Shown one piece after another: positions 1 to 11,695 of a DNA stretch of 64,000 bases. The DNA is from Endothia cerciana (lineage: Eukaryota > Ascomycota > Sordariomycetes > Diaporthales > Cryphonectriaceae), in contig JALRMH010000002.1 in assembly GCA_026119935.1 (NCBI GenBank), positions 1,178,001 to 1,242,000 on the forward strand. The letters are read 5' to 3'. Numbering within the stretch: the first letter of the stretch is position 1; each line of letters begins with the position of its first letter. The position numbers were made by a program, and so were the translations under genes. The notes under the pieces were generated by a model. It did no database searches. It saw only the letters and a program-made list of their open reading frames with translations, and was not told the DNA's origin.

Positions 1-2089
1 AGACTGACTGAAAAGAATAATTACAGGCCGGGTGTTGGACATTGATCGAGATAATTGTAAGGATGGCCCTCGGAGGGGTGGTCAGAAGATTCATATGGTT
101 ATGATGCAGAGTCTGCTGGTATGTTCCTAACAATTGTTCTGCATTGATCCTTTTTCCTGAGGGCATCTGGGTCTGGTCTTTGATCATTCGAACATCCATA
201 CAATTCCAGTTGCACCCCATTTCCCTTGTTGCAACCAAGAGGAAGTTTCCGGCAGTCTGATTGTCCTCAGCTCTTCCCTTGCCACTTCCTCCGTGGTTAT
301 GCGTTCTTCAATACCTGATTCCAATTATCCAACCTTCGACCTTGCCCCTCCCTGATAGGTTAGCAGTTAAGTATGCCAACAGCTCGAATCACACGTAAAT
401 GGATGATCAACACTCATTCACCAAACCTCTAGCACGTCCTATGGGGAGCCGCATCGTGGTCTGTGTTAAAATAGTACAGTCTCTTCACGCAGATGAGATA
501 CCGCTAGATATACAGCTCCTCCTCAGCCTCATCAGCTGAAGAGCATCCTCGGCATCGCCACAGCCGGATTGGAAACTCAAAGAAGACGGTGTATCACTTC
601 CACGACTCGGCTCTCGAAATGCATCCCCTGGGAATAACTCTGCACACTCTTCAGTCAGGTTTTCTTCCCGTGCGTGGATCTGGTCATCTTACCGGTCCTG
701 TTCAAAGAGCTTGCGCTGAAAACACACCGGACGAACAACCCGCTTCACTCGAGGCCAATGTAGAAGATTCCCAGGGTATTCCGTGCACGTATGGACCATG
801 CTCTTGGTCAGCCACATAAGAGCCTACGGAAGGCAGATATTTCTCTGACGCCTCTCGATACTCGACTTCGCAGGTCTCATGGCGTGATATTAACGGATAT
901 GTGCTGGAATCTCACTGAGGATTGTCTGGCCCGACCTGATATGAAGAGGTTCGAAGGGCTCACGAAATAGCGCTTGGGAATGTCACGACGCATTCTTCTC
1001 GAGTGGCAGAAGTATGCACTTTGAGCAGAACCTAGCAAACAATGGGATTTACTCCGGACCCACCATCATATACTGCAGGTCGTGCCCCTACAAGTCCTCT
1101 ATGCGGTTAGAGGGGAGATCATGGGCAGGTCGTCGCAGGTAATTAAGTAGGGTATGGATCACACATCCACTTCACCCTCAATTCCTCCACCTCTCCCCCC
1201 GGCCTATTTTTCCTCTTTTTTCTTTTTCTCTGGGTGGCAAGCCCTGGGTTGGGGGGGGGGGGGGGGATTTGTGTGGAGCGGAGGCTGCGGACAGGCTGAT
1301 GCAGAGGCCATCTTCACCCACGTCTGTTTCATGTGCTTGTGCTGTAGCCATGGAAACCAATGGAGTGTCAGACTGGCTGAGCAATGAAATCTTGACAAAA
1401 CAATCCGAAGAAAAGCTGTCCCACAAAGACCAGATTGCTCGAATCAACCAGCTAGGTTACAATCATGGATCGCGATGAAATCGCAAACAGTCACTCCGCT
1501 CGATCCAAGGACATTTTTCTGACAATTTATTTGGTATAGTTCAAGTCCATTAAACCCCCCGTTGCAAATATCGGCCTTGGAGTTAGACTTGGTGTGCTCA
1601 AGAATTAAAGCAATGGGAGGAATTTAAGCTCATACTAGTACGAAGACGAAAGAGCCGTGCTTGGCACCTGGGCAGTTTGCGATGACGTTGTGAAATCAGG
1701 TAGCGGCGATAGGCTGCGCGTTACGGTCATTATCCTTAGTGGGGGCGGGGTTAAGGCAGACGAGCACTGAGTCCCTTCTTCCATCGACGGACGCCTAAAA
1801 CATCCTCTAGCCTCAACTACCGAGTTCATTATCAACACTCCGTCAACCTCCGAGGAGATCTACATCTCGCCACAAAAGCACTTTGTCCATTATCTGGCAT
1901 ATCTGGCACCTTCTCGGACCTTGCATCGTGTCTGCGCAGCTCGCCAGTCCACATCCCTGTTGCCGTCCAGACCGCCGTGCCCCGGACGGCCAATCCATCA
2001 TTATCTTACCCGACCATTTGCAACAACTAGCTCCTGGGCCTCGAGCTCGAATCGATCCATTATACCAACGGCTGCAGAAACAGAGAATC
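1..2089. other. Intergenic region, no gene recognised
   Basis: Only short ORFs are present on either strand, none with a recognisable domain or a fungal splice pattern. The stretch has a 16-nt G run at 1251-1266 preceded by a T/C-rich tract. The last few hundred bases should hold the promoter and 5' UTR of the thioredoxin-like gene that follows. Confidence 0.6.
1251..1266. repeat. G16 homopolymer
   Basis: Longest of the G/C runs in the window. Intergenic. See the finding on repeated G/C homopolymers. Confidence 0.85.
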
Positions 2090-4649
2090 ATGATGAGGTC
2101 GCAGCTCAAGAAGCCCGCGGCTTCTTCCAGCAGAGATGCTGAGCTATCGGCGCAGTTCTCCCAGGCCTCCATATCCGACCTCCCGCCTCTCCAGAACCGC
2201 GCCGCCCGGAGCTCCAGCCCATATGTCCGCGCGCATGCCTCCTCGCCCATCGCATGGCAGTTGCTGGACGACGAGGCGGTGCAGAGGGCCAAGAAGGAGA
2301 ACAAGCTGGTCTTCGTGAACATCGGCTTCAAGTCTTGTCACTGTCAGTCTTGCCCACACCGCCTTGCCCAGAGGGCCGTACCACCCGCGGCGTGCGACCT
2401 AGACTAACACCTCTTGCTTCCAGACTGCCGTCTCACGACCACAGAATCCTTCACGCATCCCGAGGTTGCGAGGCTGCTCAACAAGTCCTTCGTTCCCGTC
2501 ATTGTCGACCGTGATGAGCGACCCGATATCGACAATATCTACATGAACTATATACAGGCTATCAACGGCTCCGGCGGTTGGCCCCTCAATGTTTTCCTGA
2601 CACCGGACCTCGAGCCCGTCTTTGGTGGGACTTACTGGCCCTCGCCTGGGACAGAGCTGATCGGCATCGACGGTGAGGAGGTGCCGGAGGACGAGAGGCT
2701 AGACTTCTTGGTTATACTGCAGAAGATGAGAGACGTGTGGCCTGAGCACGAGGCTCGCTGCCGGAAAGAGGCCAAGGAGATTGTTTCGAAGCTGCGCGAA
2801 TTTGCCGCCGAGGGGACACTTGGGACGAGAGGCATAGGAACCCCGTCCACTGCGGGAACTTCGAGCGCTGCCGTGCCGCCGGATATGTCAGGGAGTCCGA
2901 TGGCCGCTGATTCGGACCTGGATTTAGATCAGCTCGAAGAGGCCTACACACACATTGCTGGCACCTTTGACCCAGTCAACGGTGGATTTGGGGTTGCGCC
3001 CAAGTTTCCTACGCCGGCCAAGCTGTCGTTCTTGTTGAAGCTGGCTCATTTCCCATCGTCGGTATCGGACGTCGTGGGCGAGAGGGAAGTTGCGCAGGCC
3101 ACGCATATGGCCCTGCACACACTACGAAGGTTACGTGACGGGGGGCTACGAGATCACGTCGGAGGCGGGTTTCACCGCTATTCTGTCACGGCCAACTGGT
3201 CGATGCCACACTTTGAGAAGATGGTGTTGGATAACGCCCTGCTGCTGGGCGTGTACCTGGATGCCTGGCTGTCGACAGCGGCCAGTAAGGGCAAGTTAGA
3301 AAAGCGGGATGAGTTCGCGAACGTGGTCTTCGAGTTGGCAGAATACCTGACAGCTCCTCCCATCCAACGAGCCGACGGCGGCTTTGTTTGCGGTGAAGCC
3401 GCCGACTCGTACTACAGGAAGGGCGACCCGCAGATGCGCGAGGGTGCCTACTACATGTGGACGAGGAGGGAATTTGATCAGGCATTCACAGGCCTAGATT
3501 CTCAAGTGAGCGCCGTCGCGGCAGCACACTGGAAGGTACTGGAGCATGGGAACGTCGATCGGGAACAGGACCCGATCGACGAGTTCATCAACCAGAATGT
3601 GCTCTACACGGTCAAGGATGCGAAAGAGCTTGGGCAGCAGTTTGGCATATCTCCAGAAGAAGCCCACAGATTGATCGAGACAGCAAGAGGGAAATTGAAG
3701 ACTCACCGAGAGAAGGACCGTGTTAGGCCAGAGACAGATGACAAGGTAATTACCAGCACAAACGCCATGGTCATCTCAGCTCTGGCAAGAACAAGCTCAG
3801 CGGTCAAGAGCATCGACCCCGTCAGTGCCGAAAAGTATCTGAAGGCGGCAACGAATGCGACAAATTTCATCAGGGAGAAGCTTTGGGACGCCTCAACCAA
3901 GACTTTGTATAGGTCCTACTCTACCGAGCGAAGCACGGCACAAGCGTTGGCCGAGGACTATGCTTTCCTCATCGAGGCTTTACTAGACTTGTATGAGACG
4001 ACGGGCGAGGAGAGCTGGCTACAGTGGGCTGATGTGTTGCAAGGTGATTCCCCTCCTCCGACACACTTTTTTTATTTTATTTCCAAGAAAACTCCCTGAC
4101 CGTACGCTTACAGAGAATCAAATCGACCTCTTCTACGACCCCACGGTCCCCAGTACATCCCGCCCGGTGACACCCATGGCCCACCACTCCGCGTGCGGCG
4201 GCTTCTATTCAACCACAGACGATGCGTCGCATGTCATCCTGCGTCTCAAAGACGGCATGGACACTGCACAACCATCCACAAACGCCATCTCCGCGTCAAA
4301 CCTATTCCGATTGGGTGTGATGCTCGGCGATACGCACTACATGAAGTTGGCCCGCGAGACCATCAACGCCTTCGAGGTCGAAGCTCTGCAGTATCCGTGG
4401 CTGTTTATCGGCCTGCTTGGAGGCGTCGTCACAGCCCGGCTTGGAGGGATTGTGTGGGCCACAAAGACCGACAAGGACAAGGAGGAGCTCAGGCGGAAGT
4501 TCTACGAGCTACCGCGCGCAGGGCTGAGGAGTCTTGTCTTTTCGAGGGAGGAAAGCTGGTTGGGGAGCACGCGGAATGAGAAGGTGGCCGAGCTGAACGA
4601 AGGAACGTACATCTTCGACGGGGAGTACCGGCCCTTCAAGGAGGACTAA
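2090..4649 (+). CDS. SPATA20/YyaL-like protein, thioredoxin-fold DUF255 plus six-hairpin (alpha/alpha) domain
   Basis: Three exons, 2090-2342, 2424-4043 and 4114-4649, joined by two short GT..AG introns, give about 802 aa. Joining exons 1 and 2 restores the family's redox-like CxxC as C-H-Y-C at residues 83-86, directly after a segment ending VFVNIGFKS. Further family hallmarks follow: NGSGGWPLNVFLTPD, GGFGVAPKFP, DHVGGGFHRYSV and MPHFEKM. The N-terminal third is thioredoxin-like, the rest an alpha/alpha toroid resembling N-acylglucosamine epimerase-like folds. The biochemical role of this widely conserved family is unsettled. An in-frame ATG lies upstream at 1883, but the added residues show no family similarity, so 2090 is preferred; 2093 is equally possible. 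A low-complexity insert of about 30 residues (Thr/Ser/Ala/Pro) lies between the thioredoxin and toroid parts. Confidence 0.9.
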
Positions 4650-5744
4650 ATCTTCCCATTCCGGCCTTATTGGGGGACAGCGGATGCATCATCTAGGCGT
4701 CTAGGACCGAAAATGAGGGGCTGGGAACATTTTCCTGTGGTGTGTTTGATCAGTGCATCTTTAAGCATTGCTTTTCGTGTGTATACTATAACCACTGAAG
4801 GTCTCACTTGACGCAAGGGCTTGGGAGCGGCGTGGATGTGAGATAGGCTGGGGAAATCACAACTTAGAAATTGTTGTCAAAATGATCTGGAGTTTGCCGC
4901 GAATGGCTCATCACTTATTCATCTTTAGTGCTCGGACATGTTACTCCTGACCAAGTGGCGTACGGTATGACTTCGACGAGACTAGCAAATCGCTCTCTTT
5001 CACATAGTGCATCTGTCTCATCGGCGCCCTGCCCTGGACCCAGGGTTAAATATCAGCCCTGAGGACCAGCCGCGAAGGGGAAAGAGAGGGACACTTGTGA
5101 AAAGAGGGACGCTGGGGAAAGAGAGAGGGAGAGGAAAAAGAGAGAGGAGATAAGACAGGCGTAAGAAAGAGCGAGGGACATATAAAAGTGAAAGCGGGAA
5201 AATGAGGGAAATAAGAAACGTCAGAAGCATGACACGAAAAGAGGGATGAACGACTCAGAAACGGAGTGACGGGAGACACAGAAGAAGGAAGACAGTAAAC
5301 GAGAGAGAAGGTGGATACGAGATGGGTGGGCATATGCAAAACATAGACGATGATGAGACAGAAGGAAATCAGACACTAAGGAACATGTCTGGGGAGACTT
5401 GATACTTGGCGCTATATCTGACGAAAGGGAATCAGACGAAAGGGAATCAGACGAAAGGAAATTTCTGTACGGGTTTCTGATTAGCTAAAGTGGTTTGTGT
5501 GTTTGTGGTCAGTGTCATCCTTCGTCGAGGAATCTAAACGTCAGAGACAATTAAACTGATCAACCCTGGCTGCAGACAGTGCTAGCAGGTGAGATTAAAT
5601 GTAGAATCACGAAACATAAGGAAACAGCTAAAAATGGCGTGGGGTAGTGGTGTGTAGTTGTGCAATATGTGGCAGGGAAAATATGGAAGAAATCACTCGG
5701 TCCCTTCGTAAAACGTAGTGAGGGGGCCCTTCTGGGTCGTGGAA
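4650..5744. other. Intergenic region with purine-rich tract
   Basis: No supportable gene. Positions 5075-5240 are strongly purine-rich on the + strand (GAGA/GGGA repeats), which creates meaningless Ser/Leu/Pro-rich ORFs on the opposite strand. A short tandem repeat sits at 5418-5462 (separate entry). Confidence 0.55.
5418..5462. repeat. 15-bp tandem repeat, three copies
   Basis: Three adjacent copies of a 15-nt unit (CAGACGAAAGGGAAT, with single-base differences in the first and third copies). No coding potential. A small minisatellite in intergenic DNA. Confidence 0.8.
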
Positions 5745-5948
5745 TTAACGGCCCAGAGATCCTCCTTCTGTTTCTCGAGTAACAGCACCAGCAACTGCTT
5801 GCGCCGCCTCTCGCTTCTTCCTCTCCGTTTCTCGATCCCAAAAGTGATCCTTCGCTTTGAAAACCAGCAGTCCCCTCCGGGCCAGCCATGCGATTGCCCG
5901 GCGGAACCTGTCCACCAACCCCCCGCGCCGAACGTAGTTGCCGGCCAT
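5745..5948 (-). CDS. Possible small basic protein, 67 aa, with a 5' UTR intron
   Basis: A 67-codon ORF starts with MAGNYVRRGGLVDRFRRAIA and is rich in Arg, Lys and Ala. Its centre (WLARRGLLVFKAKDHF) is followed by a charged, probably helical segment (WDRETERKKREAAQAV). Immediately upstream on the minus strand is a good 3' splice site (CTGAC, then TTACAG) followed within five bases by the ATG, which suggests a spliced 5' leader. A short upstream ORF begins at MTIKHNFNNS and would end in a stop at the splice junction. I do not recognise a family and propose no function. The alternative is that this is a chance ORF in a GC-rich patch. Confidence 0.4.
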   Translation of the reverse strand: MAGNYVRRGGLVDRFRRAIAWLARRGLLVFKAKDHFWDRETERKKREAAQAVAGAVTRETEGGSLGR

Positions 5949-8145
5949 TGCTTCTGTAATCAGGGGTCAGCTTAGTGCGTAACTGGGGATGGGGATAAAC
6001 GATACATGAGTTATTAAAGTTGTGTTTGATGGTCATGAGTGAAGTTACTGTGCTAGTATGATGGCTGCGGACCTCAAAAGGCTGAAGAGGAAGAGAAGAA
6101 AAAGCATAAAGAAAAGGAGAGGACACGGGATGACGTTTTTATATCATGAATCGGAGCCTCTTGTGAAAACCTACAGAGCCCAAGCACAATGATCGTCTCT
6201 TTCGTTTCTCAAAATGTCTTGGCGCGATGCCCAGCATCCTTTTCTCCCCACCTGGTCGGCGTTTTTGTATTATATCGCTTCTTTGCACGTCATTTATGTA
6301 ATGAACCTCTTTTGCCTAGTCTCTTGATTTGAAGTTCGGGTTCTACCTGCAACCGTCTGCTTTCATAGTGGAAGAATTTTCGAACAGTGAGATCCATAAC
6401 GTGATAGACAGATGGTTCTGATATGCTCGTCATAATTTTGGTTGATCATTTCGACGATCCATAGTCTTCCGAGTGGTGTATGCACATCGCTATTCTTACT
6501 TTCACCTGTCCCGGGCCATAGCCTCGTGTAATATGAATGAGTATCTGGGCATTGCATTTATTTACTGATGCTCTTGACTTCACTTCAAGAACCCACCTTC
6601 CCAGACGAAGCGCTCTTTATTGCTTATAGGAAATCCAATCCCAGACTTCTACAATCGAAACACGCCGGGGGACCTCTTCGTTCAAAATACAAAAACAAGC
6701 GAACGATTCAGACACCACGGCTATCTCATTCTCATATGATGTGTTGTGGCCACCCAAAAGAGACACCGAAAACGGTATATTGGCCTAAAGTATGGCATCT
6801 GTCTGAATTGGGAGACTCAGAGCTTTTGAGAAAAATATTCAACTCGGAGGAATGTAACTCACCAAAGGCGGTTTCGAAGGGTAGAAACTGGTCAACCCAG
6901 GTTGGGGGTTCTCTCAGGTGCCCGGGCAGGTAGTGGTGCTCATCGACGAGAGCCCTAACTGCTCAACCTGTTTTCAGAGATGCGACGCGTAGAGAAGAAG
7001 TATGACTTGGTTCAAGAACCACGCTAATATTTACAAATATTAAAACCAAGGCATACGGAAAGGTCGTCCTCTGCGGGAGCACGATGAAGTTCTGCACCTA
7101 GTACAGGGCATGTAGCTGCTGTGAGGAGAAATCTCACAGTGCAACTACTGTACTCTGCTGAAGATCTTCTTATAAACCCCTTAACCAATCCGAATTGTTC
7201 CTGTACAAGAAGGCTCATTCCCATCCCATATACGCTTTGGAACTTTCAAATTATGATGGCATACCTAGCAGTATCCAATCAACTGTTAAGATGCCAATCC
7301 TCCAAATCCAGGTCAGGAAAACCTCAATCAATAATAATCTTCAAGCTGCCATGGCTGAATGCCCAGTTGTCAATTTGCTTCTAGCACAGGTGCCTATTCA
7401 TACCAGCTGCGGCCTATGTACGATGTAGCATATGCTACAGGAGAAAGAGCCACTGGATTGTTTACGTGTGTTTGTCGCTGCCGTTGCTCACCACGGAAGG
7501 TTACCTCTTCCGGGCAAGCAACCTTAGCTGGTTCTTCCAGCTAACCTTGGAAGCTTGACATGTAAGGCTAGCTTCTGAAGCCGGCAGTCATATGATCCTC
7601 GCCACCACAACTCATTCGTCGTAGCTTGTAAGCCTAGCCGCATAGCATGCTAAAAATAAGGCTACATACTTAGTGAAGCGACCAGCCACATCGCACCAGC
7701 TGTAGTCCAACGACGGCACTTTGTACAAGTAGACGTATCCCCGCTCACTACTGCTCCACATGCTGTCCTGGAGCTGTTGATCTCAATATAGCTTGAGATG
7801 TAGGCGTCATCATGAGCCTGGAATCTTGCTGCAACAAACACCGAAAAAATACGAGCACGCGTATGTACTGACAGATCATATGTGGATCCATGAGCTATAA
7901 TTTTCAACTAGCGACGAAGTGACGAGTAGATCAGTCTGAGGAGGCATCAAGCGCAAGGTAGATGCCGACACAACACTGAGCAGCAACACGCCCACATAAA
8001 ATTTCCCCTGCAACTATAAGGTACTACAAGACACCCCCGTAGGATGTCTCAAGCTATCTGTTTCTTGATCTGTCCAACCCCTTGTGGCCCGCTGAGATTG
8101 ATACTTCACACATCTCGACTGTGACTCTGTCAGACCTCAACCATC
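5949..8145. other. Intergenic region, no gene recognised
   Basis: Moderately AT-rich. ORFs up to about 120 codons occur (6568-6933, for example) but lack recognisable motifs or composition bias. Nothing else is supportable. The end of this stretch is the promoter of the secreted protein starting at 8146. Confidence 0.55.
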
Positions 8146-8724
8146 ATGTTTATCTACAAGATCCTCGCCCCTCTCTGCCTGCTTCTGGGAATCGCTCTCA
8201 CCCAGAATGGCTCGAAGAAATCCCACAAGAGCGACTTTATCATCGACAGGCTCAACCTTATCAGCAATGAGACCCTGAAGCTGAACGACACACTCACCAC
8301 ATGGGATGGGTCTCCCTTTGGCGCCTTTCCTATCCAGGCCCAGCACGACAGATTGGTCAAGATCATCAAAGCTTCCACCAGTGAGATAGCGAACAGCACA
8401 GAGTCGCCCAGACTAGGAGTCCCGAGCGCATTGAGGGTCAAAAGGGCCACCAAGGCGTTGACGAGAACGACCAACGACACCATCTCGACCATCATCGCTA
8501 TGAAATACAGGTTCAGAGACATCTTTATGATCAAGCAAGTGCGCGACAACCTGATCGAGGTGAGGAACGCCTCAGCGGAGATGAACAAAGCGGTCACCAA
8601 GAAGATTCCGAAGATCGGTCGCGGCATCGCCAGACGCCTTGGAAGAAAGATGGACAAGATCTTCGTGGAGGCCATCAAGGTGTACGATCCAAAGAACAAG
8701 ACCAATCCTGAACTCGATTTCTGA
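8146..8724 (+). CDS. Secreted HsbA-like (hydrophobic surface-binding / cell-wall galactomannoprotein family) protein
   Basis: Single exon, 192 aa. The first 20 residues form a clear signal peptide (MFIYKILAPLCLLLGIALTQ). The mature part is an all-helical, repetitive protein with several N-glycosylation sequons (NET, NDT, NST, NAS, NKT) and spacing typical of HsbA-type proteins, for example an early LNxxSNETLKLNDTLTTWDG segment followed by HDRLVKIIKAST. Members are secreted or wall-bound, and some bind hydrophobic surfaces and recruit hydrolases. Unlike many members the protein is very basic, especially near its C terminus (KKIPKIGRGIARRLGRKMDK). The assignment rests on overall pattern, so HsbA membership is likely but not certain; secretion is better supported. 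Confidence 0.72.
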   Translation: MFIYKILAPLCLLLGIALTQNGSKKSHKSDFIIDRLNLISNETLKLNDTLTTWDGSPFGAFPIQAQHDRLVKIIKASTSEIANSTESPRLGVPSALRVKRATKALTRTTNDTISTIIAMKYRFRDIFMIKQVRDNLIEVRNASAEMNKAVTKKIPKIGRGIARRLGRKMDKIFVEAIKVYDPKNKTNPELDF

Positions 8725-9749
8725 TTGAGCACTGTGTCCGCGAACGGGATCCAACTCCGCAAGGGCGTTAATGACCTGACTTGCCATAATTCGCCTATTT
8801 AAGACAAGACTGACTGACGTTCGTTGTGCTGAAGGAGGAAATGGGGCTCAGAATCTACTGGCGTTGTCAGCGGAGGCACCCCAATGTGTAGTAATTATGG
8901 ATGTGATACTCTTCTGAGGGGTTGCGATTTAAATCGTCCCGTATTTCACTGTTAGGGGTATTTTCATTCCTTAGATGGGGTATGACGGGACTGGTATCAG
9001 GCCCAGATCAATTAATCTGATAAATTCAAGTTTGTTCCCATAACAGATTCAACTTGGTTTGTGTACATACGCCCTGATGAACGGACGAGAATTCGGGAAA
9101 TAATGCCTTTGAATCCTTCCATGGAGAAGGATTTAGTCCGACCTCCGACATTCTTGAAAAATTGCTTGGCCTTGTGCTCTATGTGTTTGTCGGCGGCTCA
9201 CAGATCATTAATGTTGCCGTATATTTTCTATGCTCTGTCGTCATCAAGATCACTCCCCCTCCAAAACCTCTAGCCAGTGTTTTTTTCTTCGACTATTCTA
9301 AGAGCGTAATGAGACGCAAGTGTTGGAGATTGATAATATCCCCCCCCGAATTTCCAATGAGAAGTTGTATTAGACCTAAAATGAGCTGTACGTTCTTGCT
9401 TGTGCTGTTTATTTAATGTTTTTCTCTTTTACTTTGCTTTTGGGGGGGTTCACAGTCATATGGCTCATCCTGATGCTGGATGATTCAGCAACCTTAGAAG
9501 CTGACCTACCCCTGCTGTGCTCGTTATCGATGGCTGGATTTTGCCCCGCCATTTTCTCTGCTTATCAAGCAAAGTTTTAATAATTCAACGTCCCTCGACA
9601 ACCGCAAACTGTCTTGCTTATGTCCTGCCACATATATTGAGGCCCGACTTATTCGAATCGTTTTTTCCAGGGACGTCGTATTCATCCTAATTTCATACTT
9701 CAATCCCAAAGCAGGTTCAAGGTGCCAGAGCCCTCGGGTTTGTGTCATA
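8725..9749. other. Intergenic region, promoter of the Sqt1-like gene
   Basis: AT-rich, without ORFs showing family features. A G run of 7 lies near 9442. The distal part should include the 5' UTR of the WD40 gene at 9750. Confidence 0.55.
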
Positions 9750-11339
9750 ATGTCCTCAAACAACCCCCACCAAGACCCCGCCATGGACGACGAGGAGCAG
9801 GATATGGTCGACATGGACGAGGTAGCTGAGGAGATCGCAGCCGAGAACGAAGACGGAGACATCGACATGTCCGAGCCTGATGATGATGAGCACGGAGAAG
9901 TCCAACTCGTCAACGATTCCGTCGCCTACTTCGACACCCACAAGGACTCTATCTTCGCCATCGCGCAACATCCCACGAACCCTAATATCATAGCCACCGG
10001 CGGCAGCGAGGGAGACGCGGAGGATGCGCCAGGCAAGGGATACGTGTTTGTGATACCAGAAGAGCTGGACCAGAGAGGCGACGGGCCGGTCCTGCCGCCT
10101 AGCTACGCAGCGGACCCCAGCGCCGCCGCCAGGGAGTTAGCCAGCCAGAAGGAGAACATTCAGATACAGCCAGTCTTTTCGATCGACGGACACACGGACT
10201 CGATCAACGCGCTGGCATTCACACTGCCCAACGGAGAATTTCTGATATCGGGTGGCCTGGACGGTCGGCTAAGAGCATACAAGGTCGACGTGACGAAGCC
10301 GAGCTTCACGTTCCTGGGCGAGAGCCAGGAAGTGCCGGAGATCAACTGGCTGGCGCCCTCTCCAAACACCGACTATCCCAACTCGATTGCGCTTGGCGCC
10401 TCGGACGGGTCGGTCTGGGTGTACACGATCGATCCCTCGGATACCGCGACACCTCTACAGATTGTCCAGACCTACTTCCTCCACACTACATCTTGCACGG
10501 CCGGCGCGTGGACTCCCGATGGAACACTCTTGGCGACGGTCGATGAGGACAGCAGCTTGTATGTATGGGATGTCTGGGGACTGGCAGCTGCGAAGGGCTT
10601 GGCGGGCGACAACGGCCAGACCGTGGTGTCTCTTACGGGGCAAGATCAGCGGTTCGAGGTGGAGGGCGGCCTGTACTCCGTCGCAATCGAACCAAACGGT
10701 GGCTACCTTGCCGTTGGCGGCGCGGGCGGTGCGATCAGGATAGTAGGCCTGCCCAGGATCACAGAACAAACAGTCGGGGCTACACCACAAGCAGGGTCGA
10801 AAGCAGGCAAGGCGAAGGGCAAGGCGGCAGGAGGTAAAGGCGCCAGTGGCGAGGCACAGGCTGGCCAGATCCTGGCATCACTGCAGGTGCAGTCGGACAG
10901 CATCGAGGCGCTTTCCTTTGCCCCAGCATCAGCATCAATACCTCTGCTTGCCGCTGGCTCCGTAGATGGCAGCATATCGGTCTTCGACCCCAGCCGGCAA
11001 TTCAACCTCAGGCGGAATATTCAAGGTGCACACGAGGAATTCAGTGTTGTCAAGCTGGAGTGGGTGAAGCGACCGCAGGCGACCGGACCGGCGGCAGCGC
11101 AGCAACAGTGGTTGCTCACGAGTTGTGGTATGGATGGTGTCGTGAGGAGGTGGAATCTGCAAGGCGCGACACCCTCGCAGCATGCGCCGAATGCCGCCGT
11201 GGCGGGGCTGGAGAAGGAGTGGAGGGGTCACAGGGGAGATGGTGAAGGAGGTGGTGTCTTGGGATTCGTGCAGGGCAGCGACGGCAAGAGAATTGTGACG
11301 GCTGGTGATGACGGGCTGGCTTTGATTTTTCAGCCATAG
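9750..11339 (+). CDS. SQT1: Sqt1/AAMP-type WD40 ribosome-biogenesis protein
   Basis: Single exon, 529 aa. The N terminus is strongly acidic (DDEEQDMVDMDEVAEEIAAE onward), followed by about seven WD40-like blades. Recognisable blades contain DSIFAIAQHPTNPNIIATGG, HTDSINALAFTLPNGEFLIS with GLDGRLRAY, TAGAWTPDGTLLATVDED with YVWDVWG, SVAIEPNGGYLAVGG, EALSFAPASAS with GSVDGSISVFD, SCGMDGVVRRWNLQ, and a final blade ending GDDGLALIFQP. The acidic tail before a WD propeller is the architecture of yeast Sqt1, the dedicated chaperone of ribosomal protein uL16 (Rpl10), and of animal AAMP. A low-complexity Gly/Ala/Lys insert (around residues 345-375) is a lineage-specific loop. Expected location is cytosol and nucleus. 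Other WD40 families cannot be fully excluded without alignment. Confidence 0.85.
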   Translation: MSSNNPHQDPAMDDEEQDMVDMDEVAEEIAAENEDGDIDMSEPDDDEHGEVQLVNDSVAYFDTHKDSIFAIAQHPTNPNIIATGGSEGDAEDAPGKGYVFVIPEELDQRGDGPVLPPSYAADPSAAARELASQKENIQIQPVFSIDGHTDSINALAFTLPNGEFLISGGLDGRLRAYKVDVTKPSFTFLGESQEVPEINWLAPSPNTDYPNSIALGASDGSVWVYTIDPSDTATPLQIVQTYFLHTTSCTAGAWTPDGTLLATVDEDSSLYVWDVWGLAAAKGLAGDNGQTVVSLTGQDQRFEVEGGLYSVAIEPNGGYLAVGGAGGAIRIVGLPRITEQTVGATPQAGSKAGKAKGKAAGGKGASGEAQAGQILASLQVQSDSIEALSFAPASASIPLLAAGSVDGSISVFDPSRQFNLRRNIQGAHEEFSVVKLEWVKRPQATGPAAAQQQWLLTSCGMDGVVRRWNLQGATPSQHAPNAAVAGLEKEWRGHRGDGEGGGVLGFVQGSDGKRIVTAGDDGLALIFQP

Positions 11340-11695
11340 ACTGTCACGGCCGCATGGTCCGTCACTCTGACATGAATACAGACTCGGGAGAGGAAGCCGA
11401 CTTCTCCAGGCTTACTTACAAGACCCTGTCTAGTAGCTAATGATACAACTTATACATTGTCGACTCTTCTCAGGACTGTTACCATCAGCCTCACTCTCGC
11501 TAGTGTGACGGACAGCAGCGGCCTTTATTCACTATCATGCCACGGATCAGCTTCTATAAATAGACCATCAGCGGTCATGAGTTCGTCTCTTACCCTACCA
11601 TTCCGCGGCAGGAAACACCACGAACTCGTCAACACCACGCTCTCGATAATACTACGCACTCGTCAACATCACGCCTGTCGTACATATTACTCAAC
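11340..11695. other. Short intergenic region between two + strand genes
   Basis: About 356 nt that must contain the Sqt1-like 3' end and the next promoter. A near-repeat (CACCACGAACTCGTCAACAC / CTCGTCAACATCACGCC) lies at about 11616-11672. No gene. Confidence 0.5.
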
